Source: an uncultured Rhodoferax sp. (GTDB taxonomy: Bacteria > Pseudomonadota > Gammaproteobacteria > Burkholderiales > Burkholderiaceae_C). From it: a stretch of DNA of 64,000 nucleotides. The stretch lies in the NCBI RefSeq assembly GCF_946221635.1, contig NZ_CAMIHB010000020.1:1-64000 (forward strand), written 5' to 3'. Positions 40,141-48,658 of the stretch are shown piece by piece (within the stretch, counting starts at the first letter, position 1; every line of letters starts with the position of its first letter). The position numbers and the translations under genes were made by a program. The notes under the pieces were generated by a model, which saw only the letters and a program-made list of their open reading frames with translations, was not told where the DNA came from and made no database searches.

Positions 40141-41142
40141 TCAGGCGCGGCGCCGTCGATACTGTGCCGGAGACTCACCCACCAGGCGCAGGAACAAGCG
40201 GCTGAACGAGGCCACATCGGTGTAGCCCACGGCTTGCGTAATCTGCGCAAGGCTTTTGGTGCTTCCGTGCAGCAAGGTCTTGGCGTGCTCGACACGAGCC
40301 GCCTGCAGCAGTGACAGGGGTGTTTGGCCCGTCTCGGCCTTGACCCGCCGCAGCAGCGTGCTGGCGCTGACCAGAAAGGCTGCGGCCAGCGCCTGCAGCT
40401 GGAAGGGCTGGGCCAGCCGGCTGTGCAGCCACTGTCGCACCTGCTGCGAAAACGCGGGCAGCGGCTGGGGTGGCAGGAGCCGCGCGTCCACAAACGGCGC
40501 CTGGCTCTGGCGATCGGCCGGCAACAGGCTGACCCGCGCGGTGGCGGTGGCGATGTCGGCCCCCAGGATGTGCTTGACGAGGTGGATGGCCAAGTCAAAC
40601 GCCGAACTCACGGCTCCGGTGGTCACCACGCCAGCGTCGTCCAGCAGCATGGCGCTGCCATCTACCGTGGTCCCGGGGTAGCGCTGCCCCAGTACCTGGG
40701 TAAACAGCCAGGCGGTGGTGGCGCGGCGGCCCTGCAGCAGGCCGGCCTCACCCAGCAGAAAGGCCCCCACGCAGACCGAGGCCACGGGTGTACCGGCGGC
40801 ATAGGCCCGGCGCACATAGGCGCATTCGGGGGCCAGCGGGGCGAGCGCGCGGTCCCAGTCCACGCGGTGGTTGATCTCCATGCCCGGCACGATGAGTGCG
40901 TCGTAGCGGCCCCGCGGGGCGCGCGTGCTGATGACCGTGCCCCCGGCAATGGTCACGCTGCGCCCGCGCAGGCCCAGCAATTGCACATCCAGCAGCGGGT
41001 GGGCGCCGGGGCGGCGCGCCTCGGCCAGGTCCAGCGCCAGGCGCAGCAGCTCGGCCATGCCGAACAGCTGTGTGCCCATGCAGCCGGGGTAGGCGAGTAC
41101 GCCGATGCGCCAGGTCCTGTGTTCAGCGGTTTTGGGGAGCAT
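40141..41142 (-). CDS. GlxA-type regulator (DJ-1/PfpI domain + AraC HTH)
   Basis: The 333-residue protein has an N-terminal class I glutamine amidotransferase-like domain (about residues 10-180). Its nucleophile-elbow region is VASVCVGAFLLGEAGLLQG, with the cysteine in the usual place. A C-terminal AraC double HTH (LQALAAAFLVSASTLLRRVKAE and LAQITQAVGYTDVASFSRLFLRLVGESPAQYR) follows. GlxA-type regulators control choline/carnitine/arginine-type pathways elsewhere; no such genes adjoin here. Confidence 0.9.
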   Translation of the reverse strand: MLPKTAEHRTWRIGVLAYPGCMGTQLFGMAELLRLALDLAEARRPGAHPLLDVQLLGLRGRSVTIAGGTVISTRAPRGRYDALIVPGMEINHRVDWDRALAPLAPECAYVRRAYAAGTPVASVCVGAFLLGEAGLLQGRRATTAWLFTQVLGQRYPGTTVDGSAMLLDDAGVVTTGAVSSAFDLAIHLVKHILGADIATATARVSLLPADRQSQAPFVDARLLPPQPLPAFSQQVRQWLHSRLAQPFQLQALAAAFLVSASTLLRRVKAETGQTPLSLLQAARVEHAKTLLHGSTKSLAQITQAVGYTDVASFSRLFLRLVGESPAQYRRRRA

Positions 41143-41233
41143 GCGGATATTGACATGAAAAATGCGGATAACGGCATCCTAGCGCACGGCCCTGTTCTCC
41201 AACAATGGCGCATCTCCACTCTGCATTGCTGCC

Positions 41234-41986
41234 ATGACTTCTGTTCGCGTTGTGCGTGTTCCCATCCTGCCCCTGGGCATGGTCAATTGCCACTTGCTCG
41301 TGGGCCCGCGGGGCTGTGTGCTGGTGGATGCCGGCCTGCCCGGCTCTGCGCCCAAGGTACGCCGTGTGTTGCGCCGGCATGGACTGGACTATGCCGACAT
41401 CAAACTCATCGTCATCACCCACGCGCATATCGACCATGCGGGGGCTGCTCGCAAGCTGGGCAAGCTGTCGGGCGCTCCCATCGTGGCCCATGTGGGGGAT
41501 CTGGACTACTACCAGCAGAAGAAGCCGATGACCTTTTGCACGACCGACTGGTTCAGCCGCCTGTTTCTGCGCACCGGGCTGATCATGCGGCCCTACGCCC
41601 CCTTTACGCCCGACGTGCTGCTGCAGGACGGCGAGGGCCTGGACCTGCGGTTCTACGGCATCCCCGGCCGCGTGCAGCACACGCCCGGTCATACCGCGGG
41701 CTCCATTTCCATCCAGATGGACGGGGGCGACGCGATGGTGGGGGACCTGCTGGCCTCGGGCGTGATGCTGGGCGGTCTGCTGCGCACCGGCCGCGCCAAG
41801 CGCCCGCCGTTTGAGGACGACCCGCACCAGGTGGCCGATGAATTGCAACGCCTGGTGGACGCCGGCATGCAGCGTTTCTACATGGGCCACGGTGGCCCCC
41901 TGCCTGCCCGGGAAGTGCAGCGGCATGCCCAGGCGCTGCGCACCCTGCCACACCGGGCTGCAGGGGGATGTTGCGGGCGGCATTGA
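41234..41986 (+). CDS. MBL-fold metallo-hydrolase
   Basis: The 250-residue protein has the metallo-beta-lactamase zinc motif ITHAHIDHAGAAR (HxHxDH). It also has the later metal ligands in QHTPGHTAGSISIQMDGGDAMVGDLL and MGHGGPLPAREV near the C-terminus. The order matches the glyoxalase II/lactonase-like branch. The substrate is unknown. It lies just upstream of the amino-sugar regulator, with a 43-base gap that contains a candidate operator; it may or may not belong to that regulon. Confidence 0.87.
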   Translation: MTSVRVVRVPILPLGMVNCHLLVGPRGCVLVDAGLPGSAPKVRRVLRRHGLDYADIKLIVITHAHIDHAGAARKLGKLSGAPIVAHVGDLDYYQQKKPMTFCTTDWFSRLFLRTGLIMRPYAPFTPDVLLQDGEGLDLRFYGIPGRVQHTPGHTAGSISIQMDGGDAMVGDLLASGVMLGGLLRTGRAKRPPFEDDPHQVADELQRLVDAGMQRFYMGHGGPLPAREVQRHAQALRTLPHRAAGGCCGRH

Positions 41987-42002
41987 ACCTGTTTTGTGCA
42001 AG

Positions 42003-42018
42003 TGGTATTAAACTGGTA
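42003..42018. promoter_or_regulatory. candidate operator upstream of nagR-nagA (TGGTA direct repeat)
   Basis: Two TGGTA pentamers lie at 42003-42007 and 42014-42018, 11 bp apart, in TGGTATTAAACTGGTACT. Spaced TGGT-type motifs are known in operators of GntR/UTRA-type amino-sugar regulators. The site is 10 bases before the regulator's start codon, consistent with autoregulation. No matching pair was found in the 48391-48658 promoter region. Confidence 0.4.
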
Positions 42019-42028
42019 CTATTTGCGC

Positions 42029-42757
42029 ATGGACGCCGCAGCCGCCCCCCTCAACGACAGTTCCCCGCTTTACCTGCAGTTGGCCCGCCAGCTGGAGCAG
42101 GACATCCGCGCGGGTACGTACCGCGTGGACCAGGCCTTGCCGTCCGAGCGGGTGCTGTCCGAATCGCTCGCGGTATCGCGTATTACGGCGCGCAAGGCGA
42201 TTGATGTGCTGGTGGACCAGGGCCTGGTGCTGCGCCGGCATGGTTCGGGCAACTTCATTGCGCCACGGCTGGAACAGGCTCTGTCCAGTCTGGCCAGCTT
42301 TTCCGAAGAGCTGCGCCAGCGCGGCTATGTGCCCAGTAGCGCATGGATCACGCGCGAAGTGGCCGTGGCGACGCAGGCCGAGCGCGAGGCGCTGGAGCTG
42401 CCGCGCGGTACGCGGGTGGCACGGCTGGAGCGTTTGCGCCTGGCCGACGGTGTGCCCATGGCCTATGAGCGTAGCGCGGTGTTGCTCAGCGCCCTGCCCA
42501 AGCCGCAGGGGCTGGACGGTTCGCTCTACCTGCACCTGGCGCGCAGCGGCCAGGCGCCGGTGCGCGCGGTGCAGCACATCCGCGCGGTGAACGCCCACGC
42601 TGCCATGGCCGAGCAACTGCAGATCGCCGCGGGCGACGCCCTGCTGTGGGTGACGCGCACGGCGCGCCTGGAGAGCGGTGTGGCGGTGGAGTACACCCAA
42701 TCCTGGTGCCGCAGCGATTACTACGACTTTGTTGCCGATCTCCGAAAGACACCATGA
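42029..42757 (+). CDS. nagR: GntR/UTRA (HutC-type) regulator, NagR-like
   Basis: The 242-residue protein has a winged helix at about residues 12-80 (PSERVLSESLAVSRITARKAIDVLVDQGLVLRRHGSGNF) and a UTRA ligand domain with RLERLRLADGVPMAYERSAV and VEYTQSWCRSDYYDF. NagR/YvoA/DasR proteins bind glucosamine-6-phosphate-type ligands. Its stop overlaps the nagA start by four bases. The direct coupling with nagA makes it the likely regulator of the amino-sugar genes here. Confidence 0.88.
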   Translation: MDAAAAPLNDSSPLYLQLARQLEQDIRAGTYRVDQALPSERVLSESLAVSRITARKAIDVLVDQGLVLRRHGSGNFIAPRLEQALSSLASFSEELRQRGYVPSSAWITREVAVATQAEREALELPRGTRVARLERLRLADGVPMAYERSAVLLSALPKPQGLDGSLYLHLARSGQAPVRAVQHIRAVNAHAAMAEQLQIAAGDALLWVTRTARLESGVAVEYTQSWCRSDYYDFVADLRKTP

Positions 42758-43878
42758 GCACCACTACCTTGCACGGCCACATCCTCACGCCCCAGGGCTT
42801 TGTGCGCGGCAGCCTGCGCACCACCCCCGAGGGGCGCGTAGCCAGCATTACGGGCACGCCCGTGGCGCAGGAGGCTGTGCGCGGTAGCGCGGAACCGATT
42901 GTCCTGCCCGGTTTCATCGACCTGCATGTGCACGGCGGTGCAGGCCACGACATCATGGAAGGTGGCGACGCGGCCCTGCATGTGGCGCGCCTGCATGCGC
43001 GCCACGGCACCACGTCCCTGCTAGCCACCACCATGACCGCGCCACAAAGCGACCTGGACGACGCCTTTGCGGCCATGGGCCCACTGTGCCGGGAGCGTGC
43101 ACCCAACGCCGCACGCGTGCTGGGTGTGCATCTGGAAGGCCCCTACATCAGCGAGGCGCGGCTGGGTGCACAGCCGCCGTTTGCGCGCCCGGCCAGCTTT
43201 GACGAGATCCATCGCCTGCACGCCATGGCGCCCATCCGCCTCATCACGCTGGCGCCCGAGGTGGGCGGCAACGAGGCGCTGATTGCGCAACTGGTGGCCG
43301 AAGGCTTCAAGGTGCAACTGGGTCACACCACCGGCAGCTACGAGCAGGGCGTGGCCGCCATGCGCTGCGGGGCCACGGGCTTCACGCATCTCTTCAACGC
43401 CATGTCAGCCCTGCACCACCGCGAGCCCGGTATGGTGGGCGCGGCGCTGGCGCATTCGGAGTTTGCGGAGATCATTCCCGACCTGCTGCATGTGCACCCC
43501 GGCGCCATCCGCACCGCGCTGCGCGCCATTCCCAAGCTTTACTGCGTGACCGACTCCACCTCCGCCGCCGGCATGCCCGATGGGGACTACAAGCTGGGCC
43601 GCCACACGGTGACCAAATGCATGGGCGGCGTACGCCTGGCCGACGGCACCCTGGCCGGCTCGGTGCTGAGCATGGACCAGGCCCTGCGCAATTTGGTGGA
43701 CGCGCTCGGGCTGGACCTGGCAGATGCGTCCAAACGCGTCTCCACCTATGCCGCAGACCACATGGGGCTGGCCGATCGGGGCCGCCTGCAGGTCGGTGCC
43801 TGGGCCGACGCGGTGGTGCTGGATCGGGATCTGGTGTTGCAGGCGGTGCTGCTCGAAGGCAGCACGATGGCTCCTTAA
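42754..43878 (+). CDS. nagA: N-acetylglucosamine-6-phosphate deacetylase
   Basis: The 374-residue amidohydrolase has the N-terminal VLPGFIDLHVHGGAGHDIMEGGD motif, HLEGPYISEARLGAQPP, the metal histidines in VQLGHTTGSYEQGVAAMRCGATGFTHLFNAMSALHHREPG, and the catalytic aspartate in YCVTDSTSAAGMPDGDY. It converts GlcNAc-6-phosphate to glucosamine-6-phosphate in the cytosol. It is the second gene after nagR. The deaminase and kinase steps are encoded 9-11 kb further on (52977-54912), so the regulon may be split over several operons. Confidence 0.93.
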   Translation: MSTTTLHGHILTPQGFVRGSLRTTPEGRVASITGTPVAQEAVRGSAEPIVLPGFIDLHVHGGAGHDIMEGGDAALHVARLHARHGTTSLLATTMTAPQSDLDDAFAAMGPLCRERAPNAARVLGVHLEGPYISEARLGAQPPFARPASFDEIHRLHAMAPIRLITLAPEVGGNEALIAQLVAEGFKVQLGHTTGSYEQGVAAMRCGATGFTHLFNAMSALHHREPGMVGAALAHSEFAEIIPDLLHVHPGAIRTALRAIPKLYCVTDSTSAAGMPDGDYKLGRHTVTKCMGGVRLADGTLAGSVLSMDQALRNLVDALGLDLADASKRVSTYAADHMGLADRGRLQVGAWADAVVLDRDLVLQAVLLEGSTMAP

Positions 43879-43893
43879 CCGCGCCGGCGCCAG

Positions 43894-44244
43894 TCAGGCG
43901 TACGTGTCCACAAGGCTGCCCGGTTTGTCGCTCTTTGAGGCGGCCCTGGGCTTTTGGGGCTCTGTGAGTTTTGCCGCGTTTTCCGACTTCTGGATGGCGA
44001 GTTTTTGTTGTTCTTGCTGACGGGCACGCTGGATGGCGCTGATCTGGGCTTGCACCATTTGAATTTGCGATTGCAGCAGTTTGATGCGCTCCTTCTTCGA
44101 TTTCGCATCGATGTTGGAGGTGGCGAGGCCCTTCAGCTCTTCCACCAGATCACGCAGCTGCTTCTGCAGTTTTGCGATGTCCCCGGCATCGCCGCCGGCG
44201 CCTGAGAAACGCCCTGAAAAAGCGGATGTTCCGGATACTTGCAT
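43894..44244 (-). CDS. FlxA-like coiled-coil protein
   Basis: The 116-residue protein has a Gly-rich N-terminus (GRFSGAGGDAG). A long coiled-coil follows: IAKLQKQLRDLVEELKGLA, then KKERIKLLQSQIQMVQAQISAIQRARQQEQQKL. A Ser/Pro-rich tail ends it. This is the FlxA-like (PF14282) pattern. Function is unknown; in enterobacteria FlxA is expressed with flagella. The start ATG 44244 is chosen because upstream codons do not fit the family. Confidence 0.72.
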   Translation of the reverse strand: MQVSGTSAFSGRFSGAGGDAGDIAKLQKQLRDLVEELKGLATSNIDAKSKKERIKLLQSQIQMVQAQISAIQRARQQEQQKLAIQKSENAAKLTEPQKPRAASKSDKPGSLVDTYA

Positions 44245-44399
44245 GGCTACGTTTCGGTCAAATCTGGCAATACTTGAGGAATGCGCGGTATCGCGCCCAG
44301 AGTCACATCCCCAAAATTCTTGTGTGAAGGTATGCGTGCCGGCCATGGCACATAGACCGGTTGCGGATTGCGGTGTTTATTCAAAATAAGAATAAAGAA

Positions 44400-44427
44400 T
44401 TGACTTATATTTTCTTATGTGTATAAT
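44400..44427 (+). promoter_or_regulatory. strong sigma-70 promoter for the 79-residue protein gene
   Basis: TTGACT (44400-44405) and TATAAT (44422-44427) are separated by 16 bases, close to consensus in a GC-rich genome. Transcription should begin near 44434, giving a leader of about 175 bases before the ATG at 44611. Confidence 0.7.
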
Positions 44428-44433
44428 GCGCAG

Positions 44434-44610
44434 AAGAAGCGTACTTTGTACCCAACACAAAGCCGTTTCACGAGACCCTTGCCGCGATGTTTCTCGCCCC
44501 GGTCCCGGCTTATTCGACGCCTGTCGACCACGCTGATCTGTAGAGCTGCAGTCAGCCGATCTTCCCCTTGCTCCAGCCGGCCGCCTTGATGCAGGCCCGC
44601 ATTTTTTCCC
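44434..44610 (+). other. long transcribed leader with a possible short upstream reading frame
   Basis: The leader has no Shine-Dalgarno sequence before the downstream ATG (GCATTTTTTCCC). A frame starting at ATG 44590 encodes MQARIFSHEPDF and overlaps the main start. Another short frame starts within the leader (MFLAPVPAYSTPVDHADL). Either may be noise or may control translation. No riboswitch class was recognised. The remaining 155 bases left of the promoter (44245-44399) show nothing further. Confidence 0.4.
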
Positions 44611-44850
44611 ATGAACCAGATTTCTGAATCCGCCATCCCTATGGGCAGCTACATCGTTTCGCCCACGACGCACGAAACCAGCAACGGCCGTTTTCGCGCT
44701 TCCTTCTCCATCCAGCGCGCCCAAAGCAAGGGCGCTTACTGCCGGGTCTTCAACTTCGACGGCGAGTTTGTCTCCCGCGAGGCCGCCCGCGTGTACGCCA
44801 TCAGCCAGGCTTGGCTGGAAAGCTGCGCGCCACGCGCCCAGGCCTGCTGA
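44611..44850 (+). CDS. small conserved protein of 79 residues, unknown function
   Basis: The protein reads NQISESAIPMGSYIVSPTTH, then NGRFRASFSIQRAQSKGAYCRV and FNFDGEFVSREAARVYAISQAW. It is soluble, mixed beta/alpha, and I do not recognise a family. The ATG has no good Shine-Dalgarno sequence. The gene lies between a near-consensus promoter and a strong terminator, so it is an independent, probably highly expressed transcript. Similar small genes with long leaders occur in Burkholderiales as I recall, with stress-related expression; that is only an analogy. Confidence 0.65.
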   Translation: MNQISESAIPMGSYIVSPTTHETSNGRFRASFSIQRAQSKGAYCRVFNFDGEFVSREAARVYAISQAWLESCAPRAQAC

Positions 44851-44875
44851 GCCAGCTGTCTGGCTTCCTACAAAA

Positions 44876-44902
44876 AAAACCGGCCTTGATGGCCGGTTTT
44901 TT
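44876..44902. terminator. bidirectional rho-independent terminator
   Basis: A perfect stem AAAACCGGCC / GGCCGGTTTT encloses a TTGAT loop and is followed by TTC on the plus strand; a run of A residues precedes it on the other side, so it can stop transcription from both sides. It separates the 79-residue gene from the converging sensor kinase gene. Confidence 0.85.
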
Positions 44903-44924
44903 CTTGTCTGTGCGGCGGTGCACC

Positions 44925-46394
44925 TTACACGTCCTGCGGCAGCGCCGTGAGCAGCACCGTGACCACCAGCCCGCCTTCGGCGTGGTTGTGCAGCCGTATC
45001 TCGCCACCGTGGGCCTGGATGATGTTGCGCGCGATGCCCAGGCCCAGGCCGGTGCCGGTGCGGTTCTGCTGCTGGCCGTGGGAGAGGCGCACATGCGGCT
45101 CGAATGCGGCGGACATGCTGGCCTGCGCGATGCCGGGGCCGAAGTCGCGCACTTCCACCAGCGCGCGATTGCCTTGCAGGGTGAGGCGCACCTGCACGCG
45201 TTCGCCATAGAGAACGGCGTTGTCTAGCAGGTTGCTCAGCGCGCGCTCCAACGCCAGCGGCTTGCCCAGCACGCTGATGGGCTCGGCGGTGCATTCGATG
45301 CTGGCATCGGGGTGGATGGGGCGCTGGGCCAGGCGGGCCAGCAGCGTGTCCAGCCGCACGGGCGTGAGGTTTTCGTGGATGTCGGTGTCCTTCACGCTCT
45401 GTAGCGCGGCCTTCACCATGACGTCCAGGTCGTCCAAATCCTCGTGGAACTCGGTGCGCAGGGTCTCGTCGTCCAGCAGCTCGGTGCGTAGCTTCAGACG
45501 CATGATGGGCGTCTTGAGCCCGTGCGAGATGCCCAGGAACAGGCGTTCGCGGTCCACCAGGTAGCCCTGGATGCGGGCCTGCATCTCGTTGAAGGCGCGC
45601 GCCGTGCGGCGCAGCTCGGCGGTGCCGGTCTCGGGCACGCTCTCGGGTGCGGTGTCGCTGCCAAAGGCGTTGGCCGCCGACGCAATCTTGTTGAGTGGGC
45701 GGATCAGCCCGCGCACCAGCAGCACGCTGAGCACCAGCACGGTGATGAGCGTGACCAGCTGCAGCGCCACGCGGTCCCAGGTCAGCGGGTTGGCGTTGTC
45801 CAGAAAATAAGGGTCGGGCATGGGCGCGGCCAGATACAGCCAACGCCCAGGCTCAAACTCGGCCTGCACCACCAGCACGGGCGCGGGGCGCGGGCGCAGC
45901 AGCAGCGTGGCTTCCACCCAGGATTCGGGCAGGTCCGTCACCATGCGGCCGTCGTCCGACACCTGCAGGCTGTCGGGCCAGGCGAAAGCCACTTCAGGTG
46001 CCTGCGTGGCGCTGAGATTGCGCACCAGATCCTCGCGCACCACGTCCACCACGGCGTCTACCAGGGCATTGCCGCGCAGCGGGTGGATGGGAACCTGGCC
46101 CTTGTTCACATTCACGAAAAAGCGCGTGCCGCCCATGGTGCGCAGCTGCTCGATGAGGATGGGGCGGAACTGCGGTGGCAGGTCGCGGAAGAAGCGGATG
46201 GCGCCGGCCGCATTGAGGGCCAGGTGCTTGCCCGCGCTCAGTGCCTCGGTACGGGCGCTCTCGCGCAGCTGGCGTGCCCACAGCAGGGTGCCCACCAACT
46301 GGGCGCTGACCACGCCCAAGGCCATGACCACCACGATGCGGCCCAGCAGGCTGTCGGGCAGGTAGCGGCGCGACCAGCGTTTACGTGTCGCCAT
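44925..46394 (-). CDS. membrane sensor histidine kinase (GtrS-like)
   Basis: The 489-residue protein has a first membrane helix (LLGRIVVVMALGVVSAQLVGTLLW) and a periplasmic domain of about 170 residues. A second helix (LVTLITVLVLSVLLVRGLI) leads into a HAMP region. A HisKA box (GISHGLKTPIMRLKL) and an HATPase domain (NLLDNAVLYGE ... TGTGLGLGIARNI) follow. The H-box has Gly-Leu-Lys in place of the usual Glu-Leu-Arg. ATG 46394 overlaps the response regulator end by 14 bases. A GtsA-like binding protein encoded two genes upstream suggests sugar sensing, as in Pseudomonas GtrS/GltR. Confidence 0.88.
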   Translation of the reverse strand: MATRKRWSRRYLPDSLLGRIVVVMALGVVSAQLVGTLLWARQLRESARTEALSAGKHLALNAAGAIRFFRDLPPQFRPILIEQLRTMGGTRFFVNVNKGQVPIHPLRGNALVDAVVDVVREDLVRNLSATQAPEVAFAWPDSLQVSDDGRMVTDLPESWVEATLLLRPRPAPVLVVQAEFEPGRWLYLAAPMPDPYFLDNANPLTWDRVALQLVTLITVLVLSVLLVRGLIRPLNKIASAANAFGSDTAPESVPETGTAELRRTARAFNEMQARIQGYLVDRERLFLGISHGLKTPIMRLKLRTELLDDETLRTEFHEDLDDLDVMVKAALQSVKDTDIHENLTPVRLDTLLARLAQRPIHPDASIECTAEPISVLGKPLALERALSNLLDNAVLYGERVQVRLTLQGNRALVEVRDFGPGIAQASMSAAFEPHVRLSHGQQQNRTGTGLGLGIARNIIQAHGGEIRLHNHAEGGLVVTVLLTALPQDV

Positions 46395-47100
46395 GCTGGG
46401 TGACGTCGGCCGAGAACACATAGCCGCTGCCGCGCACGGTCTTGATGAGCACGGGCTGCTTGCCATCGTCGTTGAGGCGCTGGCGCAGGCGGCTCACCTG
46501 CACGTCCAGCGAGCGGTCCAGCGGGCCGAGGTCGCGCCCGCGGGTCTGTTCCATGAGGCGGGCGCGGTCCAGGGTTTCGCCTGCGTGTTCGGCAAAGAAA
46601 CGCAGCAGGTTGAAGTCCATGCTGGTCAGCACCACGGGCTGGCCTTGCGGGTCGGTCAGCACGCGCTCCACTACGTCCATGCAGAAGCCGGCAAAGCGCA
46701 GGGTGCGCACCGGTGCGCCGGGCGCACCCAATTGCATGCGGCGGTGGATGGCCTTGATGCGGGCCAGCAGCTCGCGCGGGTTGTAGGGCTTGGCAATGTA
46801 GTCGTCGGCGCCCAGCTCCAGGCCCACGATGCGGTCGGTATCGTCGGCGCTGGCGGTGAGCATGATGATGGGAACGGGCGACTGGCTGCGCACGCTGCGG
46901 CACAGCGTGAAGCCATCGGTGTCGGGCAGCATCACGTCGAGGATGACCAGGCTGAGCTCGTCCTTGAAGCGTTCGAACTCGGCATTGAAGCTGGCGCCGT
47001 CATGCGCCACGCGCACGTCGTACTGGTGCTTCTCCAGGTAGGTCTTCAGGAGGTTGCGGGTTTTTTGGTCGTCGTCGACGACGAGCAGGGTGCGGTTCAT
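46381..47100 (-). CDS. OmpR-family response regulator (GltR-like)
   Basis: The 239-residue protein has a receiver domain with the phosphoacceptor Asp55 in LVILDVMLPDTDG and the TSADDTD/KPYNPRELLARI switch residues. A winged-helix effector domain at the C-terminus ends in RLRQRLNDDGKQPVLIKTVRGSGYVF. It is 12 bases after the binding-protein gene and overlaps the kinase gene by 14 bases, forming one operon. Its targets are likely the divergent sugar ABC operon and its own promoter in 48391-48658. Confidence 0.9.
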   Translation of the reverse strand: MNRTLLVVDDDQKTRNLLKTYLEKHQYDVRVAHDGASFNAEFERFKDELSLVILDVMLPDTDGFTLCRSVRSQSPVPIIMLTASADDTDRIVGLELGADDYIAKPYNPRELLARIKAIHRRMQLGAPGAPVRTLRFAGFCMDVVERVLTDPQGQPVVLTSMDFNLLRFFAEHAGETLDRARLMEQTRGRDLGPLDRSLDVQVSRLRQRLNDDGKQPVLIKTVRGSGYVFSADVTQHGDT

Positions 47101-47112
47101 GGCAGTTCGTTT

Positions 47113-48390
47113 TCAGCGCTCGGCACTGGGGGCGCGGATGATGGCGGCCAGGCGGCGCTGCGCCTCCTGCGGCTCCATGCGTGTGTCGGTCAGAAAGCGC
47201 CACAGGGTCTGGGCCACGGCGTCCTTGGTGGCCTCGTCGGCGGCCATGCGGTGGGCCAGGCTGGGCACGCGGGCGTTGCGGGCGCCGGCAAAGGTCTCCC
47301 AGGAGTCGCGTGCGCAGCTGTCCAGGGTGCCGGGGTCGATATCGCGGCGCACCGGCACCGCGCCTTTGATGCGGTTGTAGGCCAACTGGGTGGGGATGCT
47401 GGTGACCACCTCGGCCATTTTTTCCTGGGCGGCTTCGCGCTGGCGCGGGCTCACCAGCATGGCCAGGGTATCCACGCTGTAGAGGTGCATGCCCTCGGTG
47501 CCGGGCACCACCACGCAGCCGAAGTCGCGCACGGGGCTGGCGCCCCAGGCCATGAGTTCGCCCCGGGCCCAGTCGCCCATGATCATCATGCCGGCGCTGT
47601 CGTTCATGAGTTCGCGGGCGCCCTCGGTCCAGACCTTTTCCTGCGGGCTGTCGCCGGCCAGCGTGCGTAGCCAGCGCAGGCGCTGCAGGGCACGCTCCAC
47701 GCGCGGGTCCAGCCAGGCGCTGCTCTTGCGTTGCACGATGAGCTCACGGTATAGCGTGGGGCCGGCTTCGCCCAGGAGCAGGGTCTCGAATACGGTGGCC
47801 ATCTGCCAGGGCTCGTCGCTCCAGACCAGCGGGCGCAGACCCTGGGACTGCAGCTTGCGCGCAGCATGCTCGAACTCGCCCCAGCTGCGTGGCGGCGTGA
47901 GGCCCAGGCGGCTGAACAGGCGGCGGTTGTAGAGCAGGGTGTTGATGCGCTGGATGCCCAGGGGCGCGGCGATCACATCGCCTTTGTAGGTGATGAGCTC
48001 CTGCACGGTGGGGAAGAGCACCTGTGACCAGCGCTGGCGTTGCGCCACCGCGTTGAGGGGCATGACCAGGCCGATGTCGGCCCAATCGGTCAGGGTGGTT
48101 CCGATGAGCTGGGCGACGTCGGGCGGGTCGCCCATGAGGACGCGACTCTTGAGCACCTTGACCGCGGCCATGCCGCCGCCGCCAGGGATGGCGGCGTCCT
48201 TCCACTGCACGCCGGCCTGGGCCAGGTGGCTGCTGAGCTGGTCGGCCGCGCGGCGCTCGCTGGCCGAGGTCCACCAGTGCAGCACATCCAGCGGCACGCT
48301 GGCGGGCTGCGCTTGCGTACCCGCGACGGCGCACAGGCCCAGCGCCAGCCAGGCGCTGGCACTGCGGATGTGGCGGGCCAAAGCTTTCAT
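47113..48390 (-). CDS. sugar-binding periplasmic protein (GtsA-like), partner of the two-component system
   Basis: The 425-residue protein has a signal peptide (ALARHIRSASAWLALGLCAVAG) and a mature start LDVLHWWTSASERRAADQL. Then come GGGGMAAVKVLKSRVLMGDPPDVAQLIG and GMMIMGDWARGELMAWGA, the layout of the Pseudomonas glucose-binding GtsA. It is the first gene of an operon with a response regulator and a sensor kinase and has no permease partner here. It may therefore present ligand to the kinase rather than to a transporter. Confidence 0.85.
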   Translation of the reverse strand: MKALARHIRSASAWLALGLCAVAGTQAQPASVPLDVLHWWTSASERRAADQLSSHLAQAGVQWKDAAIPGGGGMAAVKVLKSRVLMGDPPDVAQLIGTTLTDWADIGLVMPLNAVAQRQRWSQVLFPTVQELITYKGDVIAAPLGIQRINTLLYNRRLFSRLGLTPPRSWGEFEHAARKLQSQGLRPLVWSDEPWQMATVFETLLLGEAGPTLYRELIVQRKSSAWLDPRVERALQRLRWLRTLAGDSPQEKVWTEGARELMNDSAGMMIMGDWARGELMAWGASPVRDFGCVVVPGTEGMHLYSVDTLAMLVSPRQREAAQEKMAEVVTSIPTQLAYNRIKGAVPVRRDIDPGTLDSCARDSWETFAGARNARVPSLAHRMAADEATKDAVAQTLWRFLTDTRMEPQEAQRRLAAIIRAPSAER

Positions 48391-48658
48391 TTGCTGTCGA
48401 TTTGTAATGTTATGTATGCCCGCCGTCCGCAGTCCCGGAAATGCGCCCTTGGCACAGAGGCGTCAGCGTAAGGAAGCGTAAGACGGATGGGGCCGTGCAT
48501 GACGAAATCTCTATGTAAATCAACGACTTATTTCTGTAATGCCGCCCTGCTAGAGGCGTTTGATGTTACAGGGGTCACAGCATAACCTCCGGGCCACTGA
48601 TTGGTCACCGCGATGCACGGGACCGGCAGTTTCATTCAACCGATGACCAGGAGATTCC

